A stretch of 64,000 bases of DNA from an uncultured Isosphaeraceae bacterium (GTDB lineage Bacteria > Planctomycetota > Planctomycetia > Isosphaerales > Isosphaeraceae). The position numbers were made by a program, and so were the translations under genes. Location of the stretch: assembly GCA_945957605.1 (NCBI GenBank), contig CAMFLR010000013.1, positions 124,001 through 188,000 on the forward strand, in the 5' to 3' direction. The notes under the pieces are model-generated. The model made no database searches. It was not told where the DNA came from and worked only from the letters and a program-made list of their open reading frames with translations. Positions 58,502 to 64,000 of the stretch are shown in pieces (within the stretch, counting starts at the first letter, position 1; every line of letters begins with the position of its first letter).

Positions 58502-61500
58502 TCACACTACTTCTGATGTATGCACTTCCACTGCTTCGGCAACTGCCGGTCCCTTGCGATCGCGGAAGCGTTCGCCGAGGACATAGTAGATCGGAATGAC
58601 GAATCGGCCGAGTACCGTGCTTACGAGCATGCCGAAGACGATGACGATGCCGAGCGAATTGCGGCTGTAGGCCCCTGCCCCCGTGGCTCGTGCCATCGGT
58701 AGCACGCCCATGATGAAGGCGAACGACGTCATGAGGATTGGCCGGAGTCGCAGCTTGGAAGCGACTTTCGCCGACTCGATGATTCCGGCCCCTTCGCGCC
58801 TGAGGTCGGCGGCGAACTCGACGACGAGGATCGCGTTCTTGGTTTCGAGTCCGACGAGCATGACGAGGCCGATCTGGCCGAAGACGTCGAGCGGCATGTC
58901 GAACATCCAGAGTCCGACCATCGCGCCGAAGGTTGCGAGCGGCACGGTGAGGATGATGACGAGCGGGCGTACCCAGCTTTCGTAAAGTGCTGACATGAAC
59001 AGGAAAACGCATACGACCGACATTGCGAAGATGAAGATTGCGAGGTTGCCGGTTTTCAGTTCCTGATAGGTCGTGCCACTCCACTCGAATGCGAAGCCAT
59101 CGGGCATCACGGAATTGGCGACTTCTTCCATCGCCGAAATCGCCTGACCCGACGAATACCCCTGCGCGGCCGAGCCGTTGATCTTGGCCGAGTTGTAGAG
59201 GTTGTAGTGCGGCACGTCGATCGCGTTGATGGTCGATTTCACGCTGCCTAGCGAGCTGAGCGGAATCGCCTCGCCTTTGCGGTTGAGGACGCGGAGGGAA
59301 AGGATGTCTTGACGTGATTTCCGCCGAGGCGCATCGGCCTGGACCATCACCTTCCAGACCTTGCCATAGAGATTGAAGTCGTTGACGTAGACGCCGCCAA
59401 GGTTGACTTGCAAAGTCTCGAAAACATCCGAAACCGGTACGTCGAGCTGGCGAGCCTTGACGCGGTCGAGCTCGAATCGAAGTTGAGGTACGTTCGTTGA
59501 GAATGAAGTGTAGAGGCCGGACAGCTCGGGACGTTTGCGGGCTTCGGCGAGGAAGCTGTCGGTGACGGCGCCAAGGGCGTCGGTACCGCGGCCTTGTAAG
59601 TCTTCGATCTGAAATTCAAAGCCGCCGGTGGTGCCGAGGCCCTGAATGGCGGGCGGTTGGAAAACGATGACCTGCGCTTCGGGAATTTGCTGCGCGACCA
59701 ATTTCTGCAGTTTGGCGACGAGTGCAGGGGCGCGCAGTTCGGTGGTCGTTCGTTCGTGCCAGGGTTTGAGCACGACGTACATCGCGCCGGCGTTGGGCTG
59801 GTTCACGCTGGTGATCGGGTTCAGGCCGTCGAGCCGGGTCGTGTCGCTGACGCCTTCGAGCGAGAGGGCGAGCTTATCGACGCGTTCCATCACGGCCTGT
59901 GTTGGACCCTGCGTGGTGCCGTCGGGCGTTTGGACCGTGACGATGAAATAGCCCTGGTCTTCAACGGGGATGAACCCCTTGGGGCGTGTCGCTACCATGC
60001 TGAAGGTAAGAGCCAGGAGCGCGAGCGAAGGGAAGACGATGATCCACCAATGCCGCGCTGTGTATTCAAGAATGTCGTCGTACGAATCTTCGATCCAGCG
60101 AATGACGCTATTGAACCAGCGGAAGAAGAAGAACTTCGTTTCGCCGTGTTTTGGCTTCAAAAACAGGCGTGACATTGCCGGACTGAACGTGAGCGAATTC
60201 AAGGCTGAAAGGATGAACGAGAAAACAATGGTGAGTGCGAATTGATTGTACAGGCGGCCGGTGAGTCCGGGGATGAAGGCGACGGGGACGAACACCGCGG
60301 CGAGCACGAAGGTGATCGTGATGATCGGCTTGGTGATTTGACTCATCGCCTTGCGAGTTGCTTCGAGCGGCCCGAGGCCATCTTCCATTTGCTTCTCGAC
60401 GTTCTCGACGACGATGATCGCGTCGTCGACGACGAGGCCGATCGCTAGCACGAGACCGCAGAGAGTGAGCGTATTGATCGAAAAGCCGAACACGGCCATG
60501 AGTGCGAAGGTGGCGACGAGCGAGACGGGAATAGCGATGAGCGGGATGAGCGTGGCGCGGAAGCCTTGGAGGAAGATGAAAACGACGATGAGCACAAGGC
60601 CGAAGGCTTCGAACAGCGTATGTTGAACTTCGGTGATGTTTTCGGAGACATATTTTGTCGTGTCGTAGACGATGCGGTATTCGACGTCGGGCGGGAAGTT
60701 CCGAGAGAGGCGGTTCATCTCGGATTTCACCTGATTGACGATGTCGAGGGCGTTTGCGTCGGCGAGCTGATAGATCGGCATCGTGGCGGAAGCGACGCCG
60801 TTCAGATAGCCCTCCATCTCGTAGTTTTCCGACCCGAGCTCGACGCGTGCGACTGCGCCAAGGCGGACGATTGAGCCGTCGGAACGGGCACGAACGATGA
60901 TGTTCTCGAACTCGGCGGCGGTTTCGAGACGGCCCTTCGCGGTGATCGGATATTCAAATTGCTGGCCTTCGGGAGCAGGTGCAGCGCCGACTTTACCGGA
61001 GGCTGCCTGGCGGTTTTCCTGCTTGATCGCGTCGGTGACTTCTTTTGATGTGATCGACTCGTTGGCCATTCGGTCGGGATCGAGCCAGATACGCATCGCG
61101 TATTTGCGCCCGAACGTCGTCACATCGCCGACACCCTTCACCCGGCGCAGGGCATCGATGACGTTGATTTCGGCGAAGTTCGAGAGGAACGATGATTCAT
61201 ATGTTCCTCTCGGCGAGACGAGATTGACGACGCAGACCATGTTGGTCGACGCCTTCTTGATCTCGACGCCGAACTGTTTTACTTCGTCGGGAAGCGTGGG
61301 CTTGGCGGTTTCGATCTTGTTCTGCACGTCGACGGCGGCGATGTCGAGCGGGTAACCGACGTCAAAGGTTGCGACGATTTTCGACAGGCCATTGCTCGTG
61401 CTGTCGGAGGACATGTAGATCATGCCCTTCACACCGTTGACCTTTTGCTCGATCGGCGTCGTCACCGTGCTGCCGACGGTTTGTGCATCGGCGCCGGTGT

Positions 61501-61645
61501 ATGTGGTGGAAATCTGCACCTGTGGTGGCACGATTTCCGGGTAGAGCGAGATGGGCAACACGAAGATACAGATGCCGCCGACCAGCAGCATCAGGAGCGC
61601 GAGAACCGTGGCGAAGATCGGCCGGCCGATGAAGAAATTAACCAT
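58502..61645 (-). CDS. RND multidrug efflux pump, HAE1/AcrB type
   Basis: 1,047 residues, full length for the family. Start 'FFIGRPIFATVLALLMLLVG', periplasmic porter domains, and intact proton-relay residues: Asp-Asp in 'LAIGLVVDDAIIVVENVEK' (TM4) and Lys in 'MLVGLETKNAILVVEFA' (TM10). With the membrane-fusion lipoprotein encoded 54 nt upstream it forms the inner-membrane part of a tripartite pump. No outer-membrane channel gene is in the window, so TolC-type protein must be encoded elsewhere. Exports hydrophobic compounds; whether it handles the NRPS product is unknown. Confidence 0.96.
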   Translation of the reverse strand: MVNFFIGRPIFATVLALLMLLVGGICIFVLPISLYPEIVPPQVQISTTYTGADAQTVGSTVTTPIEQKVNGVKGMIYMSSDSTSNGLSKIVATFDVGYPLDIAAVDVQNKIETAKPTLPDEVKQFGVEIKKASTNMVCVVNLVSPRGTYESSFLSNFAEINVIDALRRVKGVGDVTTFGRKYAMRIWLDPDRMANESITSKEVTDAIKQENRQAASGKVGAAPAPEGQQFEYPITAKGRLETAAEFENIIVRARSDGSIVRLGAVARVELGSENYEMEGYLNGVASATMPIYQLADANALDIVNQVKSEMNRLSRNFPPDVEYRIVYDTTKYVSENITEVQHTLFEAFGLVLIVVFIFLQGFRATLIPLIAIPVSLVATFALMAVFGFSINTLTLCGLVLAIGLVVDDAIIVVENVEKQMEDGLGPLEATRKAMSQITKPIITITFVLAAVFVPVAFIPGLTGRLYNQFALTIVFSFILSALNSLTFSPAMSRLFLKPKHGETKFFFFRWFNSVIRWIEDSYDDILEYTARHWWIIVFPSLALLALTFSMVATRPKGFIPVEDQGYFIVTVQTPDGTTQGPTQAVMERVDKLALSLEGVSDTTRLDGLNPITSVNQPNAGAMYVVLKPWHERTTTELRAPALVAKLQKLVAQQIPEAQVIVFQPPAIQGLGTTGGFEFQIEDLQGRGTDALGAVTDSFLAEARKRPELSGLYTSFSTNVPQLRFELDRVKARQLDVPVSDVFETLQVNLGGVYVNDFNLYGKVWKVMVQADAPRRKSRQDILSLRVLNRKGEAIPLSSLGSVKSTINAIDVPHYNLYNSAKINGSAAQGYSSGQAISAMEEVANSVMPDGFAFEWSGTTYQELKTGNLAIFIFAMSVVCVFLFMSALYESWVRPLVIILTVPLATFGAMVGLWMFDMPLDVFGQIGLVMLVGLETKNAILVVEFAADLRREGAGIIESAKVASKLRLRPILMTSFAFIMGVLPMARATGAGAYSRNSLGIVIVFGMLVSTVLGRFVIPIYYVLGERFRDRKGPAVAEAVEVHTSEVV

Positions 61646-61699
61646 CTGAAGAAGTCGCCTCGCGGACTTGAGATCAATGGTTGCCCGGGAGAATAGTCG

Positions 61700-63124
61700 T
61701 CAACGCGCCGGCGGCGCCGCGGGTTTGGCTTCAGCCTTCGCGGGCTCGGTTGGCACGGGTTTCGTGACGGTGTCAGCCTTCGAAGGCGACGCGCTGCGGG
61801 ATAATCCAGAAGGTGTGTCGTCGATGAGTTTGAATTCGACGTCGCGTGATTCAACCTCCGCGCCGGGGCGGACGAGTTGAATCCCTTCGACGATCACCTT
61901 TTGCCCGGCTGTGAGCCCGGACGTTACAACGCGGGAACCCTTATAGGTATCTGTGTCGAGAACCACCGGCACGACGTTCACCTTGCCATCGGAAACCACA
62001 TACACGGTCGTACCGGCCTGGCCTTCGACGATCGCTCTTTCCGGGACGACGAGTGCGTTCTTGCGCGTGTCGATTGTGATGAAGGCGCGAGCGTATTCGC
62101 CGGGGAGAATCGTGTTCGCAGCGTTGGGGACGTTCGCCTTCACCAGGAATGTCGAGGTTGTGCGGCTGACGGTGTTGTCGATGAAGCTCAGCTTTCCCTT
62201 GAAGCGCTGGGGACGTTCCTCACCAAGGTCGACTTCGATTTCTTGCTGGTTTTTGACCAGTTCGGTTGCCTTGGGAAGGTGCGTGGAGCTTACCTGGAGG
62301 TCGACGCCCATGGGATCAAGCTGCTGGATCGTCGCGAGCGGAGTTTCGCCGCCGTTGCCGACGAGGTTGTCGAGCTTGATGAGGGCTTCGCCGATTCGGC
62401 CGTCGAGTGGTGCGAACATCCGGCAATAGCTGAGGTTGATCTGCGCGTCATCGAGATTCGCCTGCGCCTGATCGACTTTTGCCTGCGCGGCTTGAATGTT
62501 CACGTCAAAATCAGTTTTCGCCTGTTCGAGCGATGCTTTCTCGACATCAACCTGGGCGTTTGCTTTTTGAAGCTGGGCCTCGGCGAGGTCGAGGTCGCCT
62601 TTTGAGGCGGCGTTGCGGCTGTAAAGGAGGCGTGCACGTTGATCTTCGACCGTTTGGAGAACCTGGCCGGCGACAGCCAGAGCAAGCTGCGCTGCGGCGA
62701 TTTCGCGTCCCTTGGAAGTCTTTGCCTTTTCGAGGCCGGACTTGGCTTCGGCGAGCATTGCCTTGGCCTGGGCGAGTGCGACCTTGTATGGCTGCTCGTC
62801 GATGACGAAGAGGAGCTCGCCCTTTTTGACCTCGCTGCCTTCGGTGAAGAGGATTTCCTTGAGGAAGCCCTTCACTCGCGCGCTGATGGTGACGGCGTTG
62901 GCGGCGCGGGTGGTCGAGTTCGACGAGACGATAAGCGGCGCGTCGAGCACAGTCACAGGGGTGACACCGACGGCTGGCTTCTTGCGTTCGAGCGGAGCCT
63001 TTTGTTGCTGGCATCCGGGAGCGATTGCCAGGAGACAGGTTGCGATTAGCACGCGCGAGAAAACAGCACCGACTCGGTCGGTATTCGCCAGGGCCATGAT
63101 GTTCGCGCCTCGAAGATTCAGCAT
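61700..63124 (-). CDS. RND pump membrane-fusion lipoprotein
   Basis: 474 residues from ATG 63124 (AGGTGA 5 nt upstream); an internal ATG at 63097, with GAGGCG 9 nt upstream, is a real alternative. Lipoprotein-like signal 'LIATCLLAIAPGCQQQ' with Cys as the lipid site, but the preceding residues are not a perfect lipobox. Then a lipoyl-like part, a long coiled-coil hairpin (about 125-240, many Ala/Gln/Lys heptads), and a beta-barrel ('NTILPGEYARAFITIDTRKN'). It bridges the AcrB-type pump and an outer-membrane channel. The C-terminal tail (about 440-474) is Ala/Pro/Lys-rich. Confidence 0.95.
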   Translation of the reverse strand: MLNLRGANIMALANTDRVGAVFSRVLIATCLLAIAPGCQQQKAPLERKKPAVGVTPVTVLDAPLIVSSNSTTRAANAVTISARVKGFLKEILFTEGSEVKKGELLFVIDEQPYKVALAQAKAMLAEAKSGLEKAKTSKGREIAAAQLALAVAGQVLQTVEDQRARLLYSRNAASKGDLDLAEAQLQKANAQVDVEKASLEQAKTDFDVNIQAAQAKVDQAQANLDDAQINLSYCRMFAPLDGRIGEALIKLDNLVGNGGETPLATIQQLDPMGVDLQVSSTHLPKATELVKNQQEIEVDLGEERPQRFKGKLSFIDNTVSRTTSTFLVKANVPNAANTILPGEYARAFITIDTRKNALVVPERAIVEGQAGTTVYVVSDGKVNVVPVVLDTDTYKGSRVVTSGLTAGQKVIVEGIQLVRPGAEVESRDVEFKLIDDTPSGLSRSASPSKADTVTKPVPTEPAKAEAKPAAPPAR

Positions 63125-63222
63125 CGACTCACCTCGATCGCTCTAGTGTGGTCGCGTGCTGAACGCGATTCAAGAAGTGACCTCTGCTCTCGCTAAATAT
63201 CCAACATTATTCGAAATGAAAA

Positions 63223-63247
63223 CGGCCCGCGAACGAGTCGCGGGCCG
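63223..63247 (-). terminator. Intrinsic terminator of the partial gene at the window end
   Basis: CGGCCCGCGA (63223-63232) pairs perfectly with TCGCGGGCCG (63238-63247) around a 5-nt loop. Read on the minus strand it lies 29 nt after the stop at 63277 and is followed by TTTT, as expected for a terminator. It separates the partial gene from the efflux genes. Confidence 0.8.
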
Positions 63248-63276
63248 CAGTTCAATCAAGTCAGCGTGCTGATCGA

Positions 63277-64000
63277 TCAAAGACCGCTGAGGTCAGCGGC
63301 AAGGACGCGGACGCCCTGCTTGAGACCGAGTTGATCGACGACTTCCGACGTGGCCGGCAGGCTGAAGCTCTTGCGAGGCGAGATGCTCACGCCCGAGAGA
63401 AGCTTGGGATTGTCGGCCGTCTTCTCAGCGGTGCCGGCGAGGGCGAGACCGTTGAGGATGAGCGGCGAGTAGTTGTCGATGCGGACGGTGAAGCTGTCCT
63501 TACCCTTGACCTTCTTGCCCTTCACGAGGTCGGCACGAACCATGCGTCCCAGGACGCCGGTTGCGACGGAGTCGGTGAAGGCGACGGCGTCGAGCTTGCC
63601 GTCTTTCTTGGCGAGTGGGAGGTTGAACTTACCGGCGGCCTTCCAGGTACGAGCGTTTTCATCGCTCATCTGGACGGTGACGGCGACTTCGTTCTGACCA
63701 GCGGCGTCGCCATTCTGAATGGTGCAAGCGATGGCGGGCCCGTTGGGAGCGCTGGGGACGCCGATTTCGACCTTGAGGCCGAGGAGGCTGTAGTCCTTGA
63801 AGAGCTTGGCGAGTTCACCAGCGAGTTCTTCGTTGCCCTTCACTTCGACGTAGATGCGTCCGCTTTCGCCCTTGGGGAGGGTGTCGAGCGAGTTGGCGAA
63901 CTGACGGGCGAGTGAGATTTCGTAGGGGTTCGCCCACTGCTTGGAGAGCTGTGCGATGGTCTGCCAGTCGAGACCGGCGGAAACGTTCCAGATGACGAGC
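63277..64000 (-). CDS. Unknown planctomycete-type protein (5' end outside window)
   Basis: About 240 C-terminal residues; the frame stays open to the window edge, so the GTG at 63843 is internal ('LPKGESGRIYVEVKGNEELA' runs straight through it). Visible regions: 'WQTIAQLSKQWANPYEISLA', then a beta-rich domain with 'VAVTVQMSDENARTWKAAGK' and 'SFTVRIDNYSPLILNGLALA', ending 'VRVLAADLSGL'. I recognise no family. The terminator at 63223-63247 closes its transcript. Confidence 0.75.
   Translation of the reverse strand, partial: LVIWNVSAGLDWQTIAQLSKQWANPYEISLARQFANSLDTLPKGESGRIYVEVKGNEELAGELAKLFKDYSLLGLKVEIGVPSAPNGPAIACTIQNGDAAGQNEVAVTVQMSDENARTWKAAGKFNLPLAKKDGKLDAVAFTDSVATGVLGRMVRADLVKGKKVKGKDSFTVRIDNYSPLILNGLALAGTAEKTADNPKLLSGVSISPRKSFSLPATSEVVDQLGLKQGVRVLAADLSGL

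Noticed and set aside
1..64000. tRNA, rRNA, CRISPR arrays, transposases, phage genes
   Set aside because: Scanning by eye found no cloverleaf with CCA-side consensus, no regularly spaced repeats and no transposase or integrase; a tRNAscan/Infernal run would settle the RNAs.

Overview
The window looks like part of a planctomycete chromosome. This is inferred from high GC, a PEP-CTERM secreted protein, Tat-type 'RRDF'/'RRTF' signals on enzymes of the oxidoreductase/TIM-barrel kind, a TPR-sulfotransferase, and small membrane proteins with basic-then-hydrophobic starts of a kind familiar from that phylum. I cannot name the genus. Both ends cut through genes.

Layout. 1-12.7 kb: the 3' end of a giant (>3,950 residue) repetitive beta-helical surface protein with a glycine/aspartate-rich RTX-like tail, followed by a short PEP-CTERM protein. 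12.7-13.8 kb: non-coding, with a long imperfect palindrome. 13.8-27.9 kb: three tandem NRPS genes on the + strand carrying four C-A-T modules and a terminal thioesterase. Specificity residues read by eye suggest Gly, an undetermined residue with an acidic pocket, a Pro-like residue, and Gln. 27.9-29.7 kb: two minus-strand membrane-protein genes, one of the HTTM / vitamin-K-carboxylase-like family. 30.0-43.4 kb: a tight + strand operon encoding a Wzm/Wzt-type ABC exporter, an MbtH-like protein, an Asp-specific NRPS module with a degenerate condensation domain, an FkbH-like glyceryl-loading enzyme fused to a carrier domain, a MaoC-SDR fusion, a condensation-domain/TauD-type dioxygenase fusion, and a membrane O-acyltransferase.

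43.5-51.3 kb holds individual genes: a TIM-barrel isomerase-like protein, a bestrophin-like channel, a Tat-exported aldo/keto reductase, a phosphodiesterase-family enzyme and a TPR-sulfotransferase. 51.4-57.2 kb: two single-pass membrane proteins, a large secreted low-complexity protein, a tandem-ACT protein behind a promoter with a structured leader, trmL, and a small gene that seems to lack a canonical start codon. 57.3-63.1 kb (minus strand): an RND efflux pump and its membrane-fusion lipoprotein, with three small membrane proteins downstream. A partial unknown gene ends the window.

The main system is the split NRPS locus (13.8-43.4 kb). I infer one pathway: the second operon makes a glyceryl and/or beta-hydroxy-aspartyl starter on stand-alone carriers, NRPS1-3 extend it by four residues, a Cys-type thioesterase releases it, and a polysaccharide-type ABC exporter may move the product or a conjugate of it. 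The linkage, order and structure are inference. No phosphopantetheinyl transferase, epimerase domain, ketosynthase or TonB receptor is visible in the window.
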